Below are positions 1 through 11,110 of a stretch of 64,000 nucleotides of DNA, piece after piece; within the stretch, counting starts at the first letter, position 1; every line of letters starts with the position of its first letter. A model generated the notes under the pieces. It made no database searches and was not told where the DNA came from. It saw nothing but the letters and a program-made list of their open reading frames with translations. The stretch lies in contig JAKCDU010000008.1 of NCBI GenBank assembly GCA_021838445.1, forward strand, positions 20,108-84,107. Reading direction: 5' to 3'. The DNA comes from Actinomycetes bacterium (GTDB lineage Bacteria; Actinomycetota; Acidimicrobiia; Acidimicrobiales; Palsa-688). Position numbers and translations under genes: made by a program.

Positions 1-252
1 TGAGGCGACTTCCCAGTAGCCGTGGCCGTCGGGGGTGGCGGCGATGCCGACTACGGGTTGGGTGAGGGGTTTGCCGCCCATGGATCCGTAGAAGTTGGCG
101 TCTCCGAAGGCGAACAGTCCGCCGTCTGAGGCGACTTCCCAGTAGCCGTGGCCGTCGGGGGTGGCGGCGATGCCGACTACGGGTTGGGTGAGGGGTTTGC
201 CGCCCATGGATCCGTAGAAGTTGGCGTCTCCGAAGGCGAACAGTCCGCCGTC
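1..252 (-). repeat. Two identical 126-bp tandem repeats (42-aa units) within the coding region
   Basis: Positions 1-126 and 127-252 read identically; the third copy diverges after about 253. Confidence 0.9.
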
Positions 253-1353
253 TTTGGCAACCTCCCAGTAACCTCTCGACGGGGCCACCCAGGGCAGGGT
301 CAGCCCCTCGAGGGCGGGAACAGCCTGGTAGGTGGCGAGCAGGTTGCCGCTGGCCGGTGGCGAGGTGAAATCGAAAGCACCGTTGGCCGACCCTGAGGTC
401 AGCTGGAACGACAGCAGCGCTGACAGAGGGTTGCCACCGCTTTGGGTATAGGTGGCGGCCGCGGGTGATTGGCCGAGGGCGATCAGCGCCTGGATCACGA
501 GTGCGGTGGAGTCGGGATCGGTCGAGCCGGGGGTTACGGTCGTGTTGGGATAGTACGACCACCCACCGTCACCGTCCTGACCCGTGGACAGGAAGGCCAG
601 GGCCGCCGAGGACACTCGAGAGCTCGAGGCGCCCTGGGCGACCAGACCCTGCACGGCCAGCGAGGTCGCGTTGGTGTCAGGCCCCTGGAAGTTGGCCGGG
701 GTGCCGTTACAGGGATTGTTGGCGTTGTCCGGGGTGGTCCAGCCGCCGTCGGGACACTGCTCGGAGGTGAGCCAGGAGACACCGGCTGCGGTCTGGGGAG
801 TTCCCTGAACACCAGCCGCCGCCAGGGCAGCCAGGGCCAGACCCTGCTGATATCCCCCGGCGATGTAGTTGGCCGCCTGGGTCTCGGTGCCGAAAAGGCC
901 GGCATCGGGGCCGGTCGTCTGCTGGGTCGCCAGTAGCCGGGCCACCAGGTCGGCGCCACCGAAATTCCTCGGATCGAGGCGCAGGGCGTGGGCGTCGAGG
1001 ATCAGCAGCGAAAGCTGGGCCGGCCCGTCCACCCCGGCTGTCTGGACGTAGGCATCGACGTGGTTCTCCAGGTAGGCGACCGAACTGCGGGCCAGGTCCA
1101 GGTCCACCCCCGCTGAGGCCAACGCCAGCGCGACCTGAGCGGTCGAGGAGTAGCTGGCCGTAGTGGCCCCTGGTGCCGACGGCACGAATCCCTGTGGGTT
1201 GACCTGTGAGGCCAACCACCCAGCCGCCGACCCGGCGGCCGCTTGGTCGGGGATCGCAGCTGATATCGGGGTCGCCTGAGCTGCCACCAACGGCATCAGG
1301 GCCACGCATGCCGTCACAGACGCTCCGGCGGCCAAGCGGCGGAATATGGACAT
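1..1353 (-). CDS. Secreted alpha/alpha-barrel (prenyltransferase/squalene-cyclase-like, intrinsic-factor-like) protein followed by [11 protein letters not shown]-type repeats; 3' end truncated by window edge
   Basis: Reverse-strand reading frame from ATG at 1353 open to position 1 (451 codons, no stop): [27 protein letters not shown] (signal peptide) ... [15 protein letters not shown] ... [41 protein letters not shown] ... [12 protein letters not shown] ... [19 protein letters not shown] ... [42 protein letters not shown]. Missing from ORF track because it has no in-window stop. Confidence 0.85.
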   Translation of the reverse strand, partial: MSIFRRLAAGASVTACVALMPLVAAQATPISAAIPDQAAAGSAAGWLASQVNPQGFVPSAPGATTASYSSTAQVALALASAGVDLDLARSSVAYLENHVDAYVQTAGVDGPAQLSLLILDAHALRLDPRNFGGADLVARLLATQQTTGPDAGLFGTETQAANYIAGGYQQGLALAALAAAGVQGTPQTAAGVSWLTSEQCPDGGWTTPDNANNPCNGTPANFQGPDTNATSLAVQGLVAQGASSSRVSSAALAFLSTGQDGDGGWSYYPNTTVTPGSTDPDSTALVIQALIALGQSPAAATYTQSGGNPLSALLSFQLTSGSANGAFDFTSPPASGNLLATYQAVPALEGLTLPWVAPSRGYWEVAKDGGLFAFGDANFYGSMGGKPLTQPVVGIAATPDGHGYWEVASDGGLFAFGDANFYGSMGGKPLTQPVVGIAATPDGHGYWEVAS

Positions 1354-1439
1354 AGGATCTCGCTTCCCGGGCCGACGACCCAGGAACCTCGGCCCGCACG
1401 GGACTGAGATCACCGAGCCCCGGACCTTGTGTCTCGACA

Positions 1440-1560
1440 GAAGGGAACTCGACCAACCAGCAGGTATCCCGGCTCACGAAGGACTCCCAGAGCTCTCCGT
1501 CTACGGTTGCGGACCAGCGCCGGCATCTGACCGGCTTCCCCTACTTGGTGGACTTTTTGA
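1440..1560 (-). ncRNA. Cobalamin riboswitch-like leader
   Basis: Reverse strand reads GGGGAAGCCGGTCAGATGCCGGCGCTGGTCCGCAACCGTAG ... GAGCCGGGATACCTGCTGG, matching the conserved core (GGGAA..GGTg-GAATCC-GCGCTG-CCCGCAACTGT) and the AGCCRGGAnACCTGC box; lies 5' of the ATG at 1353. Confidence 0.82.
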
Positions 1561-1651
1561 GTTGTGGTTACAGCACCTCTCACGGTAGCACGCCACCGCC
1601 GCCGCCTCTATGGGCGATACCCGTGACGGTGACCCGATCAGAGAGTGACAG

Positions 1652-2611
<960 letters not shown>

Positions 2612-2642
2612 AGCCCGCAGGAGTGGACCCCGCTGGAGGCGC

Positions 2643-3029
2643 CTAGCCCGCCCGGCTGTCGATACTGGTGATCCGGCCCCCGGACACCTCGTAGGTGGTG
2701 AGGACCCGCAGTGGCTCACGATGGGGGGTCTGGGGGTTGGCGATGATGGCGTCCACGATCACGGTTCCCGGATGGCCCTCGTCGATGTGGAGTAACTCCA
2801 CCGAGTAGTCGCCGTGGACCCGGTGCATGTCCTCGGCCAGCTCGATCATGCCCGCGTGGCCGAAGTACATGGTAAGGCCGGGACGGACCAGAGGGTGGCA
2901 TACGACCCGCGGATCGGTGACCGCCTGGATCTCCGCGATGTCCCGGTCTCGCAGCGCGTCGTACAGGCGCGCCACCACGTCGGTCGGTGAGTCTCGGTGG
3001 TTGGGGACGGGCTCCGCCGGTACATCCAT
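2643..3029 (-). CDS. SnoaL-like / NTF2-like protein
   Basis: 128 aa; VARLYDALRDRDIAEIQAVTDPRVVCHPLV ... YFGHAGMIELAEDMH. Confidence 0.65.
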   Translation of the reverse strand: MDVPAEPVPNHRDSPTDVVARLYDALRDRDIAEIQAVTDPRVVCHPLVRPGLTMYFGHAGMIELAEDMHRVHGDYSVELLHIDEGHPGTVIVDAIIANPQTPHREPLRVLTTYEVSGGRITSIDSRAG

Positions 3030-3084
3030 TGGGGCGGATCATACCGGTTCGTTCCGGAGTTCCCAATGGTCCCTCGGGCTCGGG

Positions 3085-3879
3085 CTACTCCCGTCCGTGG
3101 TCGCGGGGCCAGACGGGGGAGCGCTTCTGGAGGAACGAATTCATCCCCTCGCGCATCTCCGGCCGATCCATAGCACGAGCGAACATCCCGTAGTCCATGG
3201 TGGGCAGCCGGCCGTTGAGGTCCCTCTTGACGTCGGCCCTGGCCATCGGACCGGTGAGGGATATCTGCCGGAGGACCCACTCGACGTGGGCGTCGAGGGA
3301 GTCGTGGTCCACCACTGCCCCGACCAGTCCGGCCTGCTCGGCCTCGCGGGCGTTCAGCTCGGCGGCGGTGAAGAAGAGGTACCGAGCCTTGGCCACTCCG
3401 ACGGCCTCGGCCAGGCGGGCGGCCATGAAGGGGTCAGGGATACCGCGCAAGAGCTCCGGGACCCGAAAGCGGGCCCGGTCGGATGCCACCGCCACGTCGC
3501 AGCAAAGGACCAGATCGAGTCCTCCGGCGTGGCACAGGCCGTTCACCTTGGCTACCCAAAGCTTGCGGCACCTCTCGATGTGGCGGAAAGGGAACTGGTC
3601 CGTGGCGTCCCACTCGGCGGCCAGTCCGGCGGCGTCCTCGGACCCTCCCCCCATGTCTCCACCGGCGCCGAAGTACCCGCCGGTCCCGGTGAGACACACC
3701 GCGTCGAGCTCGGGCTGCGAGTCGGCCCAGATCGCCGCCCTCTTGATAGCCCGGTACATGTCCTGGGTGAAGGCGTTGCGACGCTCGACGCGGTCGATGC
3801 GAAGATGCAAGACCCTGCCGCGGATATCGGCGGTGATGTGACGGCTGCCGAGATCCGGCGCGATCGGTGAGGTGGTCAC
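3085..3879 (-). CDS. Enoyl-CoA hydratase/isomerase family protein
   Basis: HLRIDRVERRNAFTQDMYRAI ... GTGGYFGAGGDM ... KPVVAKVNG-like VAKVNGLCHAGGLDLVLCCDVAVASDRARF. Confidence 0.85.
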   Translation of the reverse strand: MTTSPIAPDLGSRHITADIRGRVLHLRIDRVERRNAFTQDMYRAIKRAAIWADSQPELDAVCLTGTGGYFGAGGDMGGGSEDAAGLAAEWDATDQFPFRHIERCRKLWVAKVNGLCHAGGLDLVLCCDVAVASDRARFRVPELLRGIPDPFMAARLAEAVGVAKARYLFFTAAELNAREAEQAGLVGAVVDHDSLDAHVEWVLRQISLTGPMARADVKRDLNGRLPTMDYGMFARAMDRPEMREGMNSFLQKRSPVWPRDHGRE

Positions 3880-5069
3880 GCCAGGTGGTAGATGCCGGCG
3901 GCGTTACCCCCCAGGACCTTCGCCGTAACTTCCTCGGGTAGAGAGGCGAGGACCCGGCTGGCGTAGTCGCGGGGGCGCTGGGCCGGGGTCTGCGGACCCG
4001 GGTACTGGCACGTCGGGTGGGGGTAGTCGGTCTCGAACAGAATGTTGTTCGGGTACTTCTCGATGGCGTCGATGGCGACCCGGTCCTCGAACCAGAAGCA
4101 GCCGTAAATCTGTCGCTCGAAGTACTCGCTCGGCAGCAGGTCGTATTCGGGGTGCTCCAAGCGGGGCCCACCGTTGCGCCATTGCCAGTCGAAGGTCTCC
4201 AGTGCGGCGGGTATCCAACCCGCCCCGCTCTCCACCGAGACGAGCTTCAGGTCGGGGAAGCGGTGACAGATGCCGCCGAAGATGAGATCGGCGACGCAGC
4301 GCATGTTGTCCATGAAGATCATGGAGCTCACCTTGGCGAAGTTGGTCATCCAGCCCATGCCGGCGGCGTCGTTGAGCAGGGTTCCCATCGACCCGCCGCC
4401 GACGTGGAAGTTGACCGCCAGGCCGGCCTCCTCGGCCCGGGCCCAGATCGGATCCCAATGGCGGTCGGCCAGCGGCGGCATCCCGTAGTCCTGCGGCTGA
4501 TTGCAGAAGTTGATGGCGCGGTGACCGAGGGCCGCGCCGCGGTCCATCTCGGCGAGCGACAGGTCGATGTCCCAGAAGGGTAAAGCCGTGATCGGGATGA
4601 GTCTGTTCGGGTCGGCGCTGCACCAGTCGGTCAGGAAATCGTTGTAGGCCCGAACGCATTGAGCCACGAGTTCGCGGTCGCCGATACGGAGGAAGTAGCC
4701 GTTGCCGAAGCCGCCCACATTGGGGTACAGGATTTGGGCGTCGATTCCTTCCTGGTCGAGGAACTCCAGGCGGGCTCGGGCGTCGTACATGGCTGGCGCT
4801 ATGTCGTCATAGGTCTGTGGGATGGAGGCCGGCATCACCCCGTCGTGGCCGGCCATCGAGTAGAAGCCCGGGGCCCCTACATACTCGCCGTTGACGACCC
4901 AGGTGTCGCGCCCGTCGCGTCGCTCGATGTGGGGAACCTTGTCATGGAGGGACGCCGGGAAGCTGCGCGTCCAGGTGTCGGGCGGCTCGGTGAGGTGGGT
5001 GTCGACGTCGATGACCCGGAAGCGGTCGAACAGATCGGTGTCAGCGTCGGGGTGGGCGGTGAGGGTCAC
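3876..5069 (-). CDS. Amidohydrolase-2 family metal-dependent hydrolase
   Basis: 397 aa; RVIDVDTHLTEPPDTW ... GIDAQILYPNVGGFGNGYF ... FHVGGGSMG ... ILFETDYPHPTCQYPG. Confidence 0.85.
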   Translation of the reverse strand: MTLTAHPDADTDLFDRFRVIDVDTHLTEPPDTWTRSFPASLHDKVPHIERRDGRDTWVVNGEYVGAPGFYSMAGHDGVMPASIPQTYDDIAPAMYDARARLEFLDQEGIDAQILYPNVGGFGNGYFLRIGDRELVAQCVRAYNDFLTDWCSADPNRLIPITALPFWDIDLSLAEMDRGAALGHRAINFCNQPQDYGMPPLADRHWDPIWARAEEAGLAVNFHVGGGSMGTLLNDAAGMGWMTNFAKVSSMIFMDNMRCVADLIFGGICHRFPDLKLVSVESGAGWIPAALETFDWQWRNGGPRLEHPEYDLLPSEYFERQIYGCFWFEDRVAIDAIEKYPNNILFETDYPHPTCQYPGPQTPAQRPRDYASRVLASLPEEVTAKVLGGNAAGIYHLA

Positions 5070-5084
5070 AGATTCTCCTTGCGG

Positions 5085-7451
5085 TCAGGCTCCGTGCGGC
5101 CAGGTGCCGATGACACCCGCGTCGCCCAGAGCGGCGAGCTCTTCCCGGTCGAGGCCGAGCCATCCCGACAGCACCTCCTCGTTGTGCTGGCCGAGGGTCG
5201 GTGCGGGGCTACGGATCCACCGGTCGACACCGGTGAAGCGGAAGGGCTGCCCCGGTGTGGGGTGTCTCCCCACTACGGGGTGATCGACCATCTCGAAGTA
5301 TCCCCGGGCGGCCATCTGGGGATGGCGCGAGCCCTGGCGGGGGTCGGTGGCGGGAGCGGCCGGCACCCCGGCTCCGAGGAGTTGGTCGAGGGCTTCGTCG
5401 AGCAGCACGGTGGCGGCCCACTCGGCGATGACCGCGTCGAGGGCGCCTTGACGGCGGCGTCGCCCGGCGAGGGTGGACAGCTCGGGGTCGTCGGCCAGGT
5501 GGGGTTGACCGATGATCCCGGCGAGGGCCCGGAACTGCTCGTCAGTGGTGCAGCTGAGGGCCAGCCACCGCTCGGGTTGGTCAGTGGCGTACAGGTTCTG
5601 CGGCACGGCGTACGGCCCCCGGTTCCCCTCTCGGCCCACCAGCTCGCCATAGGCGCTCCACTCGACGACGGGTTCGGCCGCCACGTTCAGTGCCGCTTCG
5701 AACATCGGCGCCTCGACCAGGCAGCCGACGCCGGTACGGTCACGCCTTTCGAGCGCGACCAGAGTGGCGAAGGCGGCGTGCAGCCCGCCGTTGGGGTCGC
5801 ACGGGCCGCGCTGGATTCGGGGCTGGTCCTCGGTGTGGCCGGTCATCCAGGCCAGTCCCGTGACCTGCTCCATGGTCTGGGCGAACCCGGGCCGGTCCCG
5901 CCAGGGGCCGTCCAGGCCGAAAGCCGGCATCCTCACCATGACCGCTCTCGGGTTGACCGCGTGGATCACTGGCCAGTCGAGGTCGACGCGCTCGAGGACA
6001 CGAGGTGTGAAGTTCTCTATGACCACGTCGGAAAGGCCCACCATCTCTAGGGCCAAGCGTCGGCCGTCGGGATGGGAGATGTCCAGGGTGAGCCCCAGTT
6101 TGTTGGCGTTGGAGCACAGGAAGAAGGGGCTGTACTCCCACCACTGGGGTCGGTCGATGAACATCCCTCCGGCGGTGCGCGCCCCGTCCATGCGTCGGGT
6201 CGACTCGACGTGCACCACCCGGGCGCCCAGTGCGGCCAGCAGGCCCGAAGCCGACGGGCCAGCCCACCAGGTCGTCAGATCGAGCACCGTCAACCCGTCG
6301 AGGGGAAGGGCACCCGAGTCGGCCGTCGGGGCGGGCCGGCGGGGCGCCGGTCTGGGATCGTCGTCGTTCCGGCCGGGTGCGGGCGCCGGGCGGGGCGGCG
6401 GAGGGTCTTCGCCGGCCAATCGGTACGGGCGGCGGGGCATCTGGAACGAGCCGGTGGGGTCGGACACGAACACCTTTCGGGCCCGGGCATGGTCGAGCTC
6501 GAGCACCGACCGCCCGTCGGTGACGGGCGCGACGGGGATGCGCAGGGCGGCGGCCCGGTCGACTATCTCCTCGGTGGAGTGGGACGACGTCCATGCCCGG
6601 ACCAAGGAGTTCCACTCGTACCAACGGGCCAAGCGCACGGCGAGTGACGCGAACTCGCCGTCGGCGAGCAGGTCGGGCCGCTCTATGAGGAGGCAGAAGG
6701 ACTCGAACTGGTCGCGCGTGTTGGTGTTGAACCCCACCCAGCCGTCCTTGGTGGGCTCGATCGAGGGCGTCTCGAGGGACCGGGCGGGTCGGCGAGCATC
6801 GACGGGAGGGCGCCCTTGGAGCGAGGCGAACATGTCGGAGAAGATCGTTCCGCTCAGATTGGCCACGTCGCAGAGGGCCACGTCGATCAACTCGCCCCGG
6901 CCCGTGGTGCGCGCTTGGCGGGCCGCGGCGAGAGCCGGTACGGCGGCGTAGGCACCCCCCACCCACTCGACGATGCGGCCGCCCATCTGAACCGGCGGGA
7001 GATCGGCGGTGCCCCGGATGGCCAGGGCCCCGCTATCGGCCTGTAGGGTGAATTCACTCGCCGGCCGGGTCGAGTAGGGCCCTGACAGCCCGTAGGGGGT
7101 GATAGCCACCACCACCGTCGAAGGCAGGCGCTCGGCCAGCTCGGCGGGGGAACCCGATGGGCTGTCGCCGCTGACTATCACCAGGTCGCCGGCCTGCAGC
7201 AGCGCCTCCATGCTGATCGACCCGGCTCCCAGCACCGACTTCTGGCCACCCCGGAGGAACCGGTAGAGAGCTCCGTCCCCGGGGGTGGGCTCGCCCGACC
7301 ACCGCCACCTACGGAGCGGATCACCATCCGGCGGCTCGACCCGCCAGACCTCGGCGCCGGCGTCCGCGAACAGTTTGGCGCAATACGCGCCCGGCAATCC
7401 GACCGACAGGTCGACGACCAAGAAGTCCGTGAGCTCCCCCGGGCTCGCCAC
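5085..7451 (-). CDS. Tandem-domain CaiB/BaiF family (family III) CoA-transferase
   Basis: Two CoA-transferase III units in one ORF: GAYCAKLFADAGAEVWRVEPPDGDPLR ... and TTWWAGPSASGLLAALGARVVHVESTRRMDGAR ... VVIENFTPRVLERVDLDW. Likely GTG start at 7451. Confidence 0.85.
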   Translation of the reverse strand: MASPGELTDFLVVDLSVGLPGAYCAKLFADAGAEVWRVEPPDGDPLRRWRWSGEPTPGDGALYRFLRGGQKSVLGAGSISMEALLQAGDLVIVSGDSPSGSPAELAERLPSTVVVAITPYGLSGPYSTRPASEFTLQADSGALAIRGTADLPPVQMGGRIVEWVGGAYAAVPALAAARQARTTGRGELIDVALCDVANLSGTIFSDMFASLQGRPPVDARRPARSLETPSIEPTKDGWVGFNTNTRDQFESFCLLIERPDLLADGEFASLAVRLARWYEWNSLVRAWTSSHSTEEIVDRAAALRIPVAPVTDGRSVLELDHARARKVFVSDPTGSFQMPRRPYRLAGEDPPPPRPAPAPGRNDDDPRPAPRRPAPTADSGALPLDGLTVLDLTTWWAGPSASGLLAALGARVVHVESTRRMDGARTAGGMFIDRPQWWEYSPFFLCSNANKLGLTLDISHPDGRRLALEMVGLSDVVIENFTPRVLERVDLDWPVIHAVNPRAVMVRMPAFGLDGPWRDRPGFAQTMEQVTGLAWMTGHTEDQPRIQRGPCDPNGGLHAAFATLVALERRDRTGVGCLVEAPMFEAALNVAAEPVVEWSAYGELVGREGNRGPYAVPQNLYATDQPERWLALSCTTDEQFRALAGIIGQPHLADDPELSTLAGRRRRQGALDAVIAEWAATVLLDEALDQLLGAGVPAAPATDPRQGSRHPQMAARGYFEMVDHPVVGRHPTPGQPFRFTGVDRWIRSPAPTLGQHNEEVLSGWLGLDREELAALGDAGVIGTWPHGA

Positions 7452-7497
7452 GATGGGGACTATAACACCCGGTCGGTCCACGATGCGGACCGGTAAG

Positions 7498-8370
7498 GTG
7501 TGGGAAGATGTTCCCTTGAAAAGCGTTCGCACCGCCCTGCGCGTGTTCGAAGAGGTGGCGGCGCGCCAGCCGGTCGGTCTGAGCGAACTGGCGAGGACCC
7601 TGGAGGTGCCGAAAGCTTCGGTGCAGCGGGCGTTGACCACCCTCGCCAGCGCCGGTTGGCTGCGCTACGACACCAATCAGCCCGGCCAGTGGGTGGTCAC
7701 CGCCCGATTCTCGGTGCTCACCGACGTCGACCCGGCCCTGGTCCGGGTCCGCCAAGCCTCGCACCCCCACCTGGCGGAGCTTCAGGACCGCGTAGGAGCC
7801 CGATCGGTCGGGGTGTTCGTGCTGGACGGGGACCGGATGGTCCTGCTGGCGGCCCCCGACCAGGCCCGGACGGTCAGGTCCGTCGAGGAGATGCTCGGGC
7901 CTCTCCCGGTCCACCGCAGCGCCGCCGGCCGGGCCATCCTGGCCCACCTCGCGTCCGATGCTCGGAGCGCGTTGCTCGAGCGGACCACGCCCTTCGCCAA
8001 CGATCCGCAGGGCTTGCGGGATCTGGCCACGGACCTGGCGCGGGCTCGTCGTCGCGGTTACGCCGTGGCCATGGGAGAGTTCTTCGACGATCTAGGCATG
8101 ATCGCGGCGCCCATACTGACCCGGGCCGGAGCACCGGTCGCCGGGTTGACCGCAGTGGTCCCCGTCGACCGGCTGACGGCGCGAGCCACGGCTCGGGTGG
8201 GCCACGAGGTCGTGGAGACGGCGCGAGCCATCTCCCGGGCACTGGAGGACCCGTCCGAAACCGGCGTCGAGGCGGCAGCCGGTATCAGACCTCGATCAGA
8301 CGTCCGTGGAGATAGTCGTCATATGCAGCCAGGTCCAGGAGCCCGTGGCCCGAGTAGCAGAAGAGGATGA
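7498..8370 (+). CDS. IclR-family transcriptional regulator
   Basis: [52 protein letters not shown] (wHTH) plus IclR effector domain; in-frame GTG at 7498. Confidence 0.85.
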   Translation: MWEDVPLKSVRTALRVFEEVAARQPVGLSELARTLEVPKASVQRALTTLASAGWLRYDTNQPGQWVVTARFSVLTDVDPALVRVRQASHPHLAELQDRVGARSVGVFVLDGDRMVLLAAPDQARTVRSVEEMLGPLPVHRSAAGRAILAHLASDARSALLERTTPFANDPQGLRDLATDLARARRRGYAVAMGEFFDDLGMIAAPILTRAGAPVAGLTAVVPVDRLTARATARVGHEVVETARAISRALEDPSETGVEAAAGIRPRSDVRGDSRHMQPGPGARGPSSRRG

Positions 8371-9535
8371 CCTTCTCCTCCCCTGACTCCTTGGCTGCGA
8401 GAGCCTCGTCTATCACGGCTCGGATGGCGTGGGACGTCTCAGGAGCCGGGATGGTGCCCTGGGTGCGAGCGAACTGCACGGCGGCGTCGAACACCTTTCG
8501 CTGCGGGTAGGCCACCGCTCGGACTCTCCCGGCCTGGACCAGGTTGGACACGATGGGGGCGTCGCCGTGGTAGCGCAGACCGCCGGCGTGGATCGACGGC
8601 GGCACGAACTCGTGACCCAGGGTGTACATGGGAAGCAGCGGGGTGAGGCCGACGGTGTCGCCGAAGTCGTAATCGAAGCGGCCCTCGGTGAGCGTGGGGC
8701 ACGACGACGGCTCGACGGCGAGAATGTCCACACCGGCGTCAGGGACGAACGGCAGGGATATGCCCCCGAAGTTGGATCCTCCCCCACAGCTCGCGACCAC
8801 GAGGTTGGGCCCCGATTCGCCGGCCATGGCGAGCTGCTCCTTGGCCTCGAGCCCTATGACGGTTTGGTGGAGCAGGACATGGTTGAGTACGGATCCGAGG
8901 GAGTAGTGGGTGTCGGCGCGACTGACGGCGTCACGTACGGCATCGCTGATGGCGCTGCCGAGAGAGCCAGGGTGGGACGGATCGTCCACCGGCGACGGTT
9001 CGACGGACCCGCCCCACACCTCCATCATCATCCGGCGGTAGGGCTTCTGCTCGAACGAGGCGCGGACCATGTAGACCTTGCACTCGAGGTCGAACCTCGA
9101 GCAGGCGTAGGCCAGGGAGCTCCCCCATTGCCCGGCCCCGGTCTCGGTGGACAGCCGGGAGATGCCCTCGACCTTGTTGTAGAAGGCCTGGGGAACCGCA
9201 GTGTTGGGCTTGTGGGAGCCGGCCGGTGACACCGACTCGTCCTTGAAGTAGATGCGGGCGGGGGTGCCGAGGGCCGCCTCCAGACGCTCGGCCCTGACCA
9301 GCGGCGTGGGCCGCCACGACCGGAGGACGTCGATCACCTCGCCAGGAATGTCGATCCAGGGATCGGTGGAGACCTCTTGGCCGATCAACGCCATCGGGAA
9401 CAGTGGGGCCAGGTCGTCAGGCCCGATCGGCTCCCGGGTACCTGGATGAAGCGGAGGCTGCAGCGGATGGCTCAGGTGGGGCGCGATGTTGAACCAGGCG
9501 GAGGGGACTCGGTCTTCTGGCAGTAGCCAACGCAT
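8285..9535 (-). CDS. TrpB2-like PLP-dependent tryptophan synthase beta-like protein
   Basis: [39 protein letters not shown] ... [16 protein letters not shown] ... [17 protein letters not shown] at 9535. Confidence 0.85.
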   Translation of the reverse strand: MRWLLPEDRVPSAWFNIAPHLSHPLQPPLHPGTREPIGPDDLAPLFPMALIGQEVSTDPWIDIPGEVIDVLRSWRPTPLVRAERLEAALGTPARIYFKDESVSPAGSHKPNTAVPQAFYNKVEGISRLSTETGAGQWGSSLAYACSRFDLECKVYMVRASFEQKPYRRMMMEVWGGSVEPSPVDDPSHPGSLGSAISDAVRDAVSRADTHYSLGSVLNHVLLHQTVIGLEAKEQLAMAGESGPNLVVASCGGGSNFGGISLPFVPDAGVDILAVEPSSCPTLTEGRFDYDFGDTVGLTPLLPMYTLGHEFVPPSIHAGGLRYHGDAPIVSNLVQAGRVRAVAYPQRKVFDAAVQFARTQGTIPAPETSHAIRAVIDEALAAKESGEEKVILFCYSGHGLLDLAAYDDYLHGRLIEV

Positions 9536-10020
9536 GCCAGGAGAATAGATCTGACCTCGGGTCGCTTTCACTGGAAAGTTGCAGATGCCGCTCCACCCGG
9601 GCCGCCGCGCCTGCTCGAGGGCGGCGCAAGGCGGCGCAGGACGGCGCAGGCTTCGGTTGGAGACGATCCTCGCCTGTGGACATAGTCGAAGACCGAGATT
9701 CGCGCATTCGGAGAGAATGTCGGAACTGCCCTGGGCGGTCACTGCAGTGGGTCCGTTGGAATGCCGACAATTCCCTCATGGCGGCGGTCGAGGATCTGAA
9801 CCCGAGAGAGGCGGCTCCCGGTGCGGGGGGCGACGCGGGCCCCTCCAACCGTGAGGATATCGAGGAGATGGCGCTGAACGGCGATGGACCGGCCATCGAG
9901 TGGTTGTGGCGACAGGACCCGCCCCCCGTCGAGGAGCACCGGGTCTCGGCGGGCTGATCTGCTGCCGCGCCGCGCCGCTCCCGGCGTGGAGGCGGGGTTG
10001 GTGGGCGGCGTGATCGGCGT

Positions 10021-10072
10021 GATCTGCGGGTAGGGCAGATACCTCCGTCGAACGGGCCTTTGGCCCCTGTTC
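10021..10072 (+). other. Two consecutive hairpins, possible structured leader
   Basis: ATCTGC-gggtagg-GCAGAT (10022-10040) followed by CGAACGGGCC-TTT-GGCCCCTGTTCG (10049-10072). Confidence 0.4.
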
Positions 10073-10102
10073 GGGGGCGCCGGAGATGGCGAAGGTTGTG
10101 GT

Positions 10103-10582
10103 ATGCGTTGGTGGAAGAAGAGATGGACGGCGTCGAGACCCTCGGCGGGTGGGTGTCCCGAACGGACCAACGTCGGTAGCCGCAGGGGCGACGGCGGGTG
10201 CCTCCAGGGCTCGGGTCCCGTGGCGGGGGCACCGCCCCGGGCCCTGCTCGACGATGCCGACTGGGATCAGATCGAAGCGTTCATGTCAGGCGACACCCGA
10301 GGTGGCCCGGAGCCGACCCCCAGCGACTTCGTGATCGCCGCCATGGAGGCCCTGGAGGTCGCCGTCGGCGATCAGCCGAGGGTTGCCGCGTCGCTGGCGA
10401 CCAACCGGTTGTTGGACCTCTGGGACGCGGCTCGGGCCTTCGGTCCCGAGGTGGCGCGCCCCGCCGCCGACCTTCTCACCTCTGTGGTCAGTCGCCAGCT
10501 CGTGAGCGCCGACGAGGTGAGAGTGGTGTGTGCCCAGACCAGGGTCGCACTCATGTCCCACTCCGGGCCGGCTCCGTCCTGA
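10103..10582 (+). CDS. Hypothetical protein
   Basis: 159-aa ORF; helical, acidic C-terminal half (DDADWDQIEAFMSGDT ... AMEALEVAVGDQPRVAASLATNRLLDLWDAARAF). No family recognised. Confidence 0.4.
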   Translation: MRWWKKRWTASRPSAGGCPERTNVGSRRGDGGCLQGSGPVAGAPPRALLDDADWDQIEAFMSGDTRGGPEPTPSDFVIAAMEALEVAVGDQPRVAASLATNRLLDLWDAARAFGPEVARPAADLLTSVVSRQLVSADEVRVVCAQTRVALMSHSGPAPS

Positions 10583-10694
10583 ACCTCCAACGCCTCAGGG
10601 CTCTGGGCCCTATCTGGACCGCCTTCGGGCCGCCTGGGCTCCGGTGGCCCCGGCCCTATCTGGCCCCCTTGCGGGCAGTCCGGGGCGCGCCTGC

Positions 10695-10964
10695 TCACGC
10701 CAGGTTCATGAACATCTTCTCCACTTCGGGCAGGACGTACCCCTCGGCTTCAGCCTTGGCTGGATCGGAGATGCAGTAGGCCAGGCCGGCGGACACCAAC
10801 TTGAACGCCGCCCGGTCGACGGCCTTGGACACCGCGGTCAGTTGGGTGACCACGTCGCGGCAGTCCCGGCCCTCGGCCAGCATTCGCTCGACGCCTTGAA
10901 CCTGGCCGGCTACACGGCGGAGGCGCTTGCGCAGGTCGTCGACCACATCATCGGGAAGTTCCAC
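10695..10964 (-). CDS. CsoR/FrmR/RcnR-family (DUF156) repressor, CstR-like
   Basis: 89 aa; DLRKRLRRVAGQVQGVERMLAEGRDCRDVVTQLTAVSKAVDRAAFKLVSAGLAYCISD: two conserved Cys, but Gly where CsoR has its His ligand. Confidence 0.9.
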   Translation of the reverse strand: MELPDDVVDDLRKRLRRVAGQVQGVERMLAEGRDCRDVVTQLTAVSKAVDRAAFKLVSAGLAYCISDPAKAEAEGYVLPEVEKMFMNLA

Positions 10965-10979
10965 GGAGTGCTCCTGTTC

Positions 10980-11004
10980 GTATACCCGGGTGTCCCGGGT
11001 ATAC
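10980..11004. promoter_or_regulatory. Perfect palindrome, putative CsoR/CstR-type operator
   Basis: GTATACCCGGG-TGT-CCCGGGTATAC (11-bp arms, 3-nt centre) directly upstream of the regulator start. Confidence 0.7.
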
Positions 11005-11110
11005 CTCCCAGGGTACCCGCGCCGAACCGCAGGAGGCCATGGTCATCTACCTATGGGGGTATCACCCTTTCGGATTGGACGACCCCTGTCCCTTACGGAA
11101 CACTGGACGT

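Noticed and set aside
707-1477. 256-aa minus-strand ORF starting inside the riboswitch-like region
   Set aside because: Out of frame with the signal-peptide protein; its upstream part is leader RNA ([15 protein letters not shown] comes from the CCGGGATACCTGC box).
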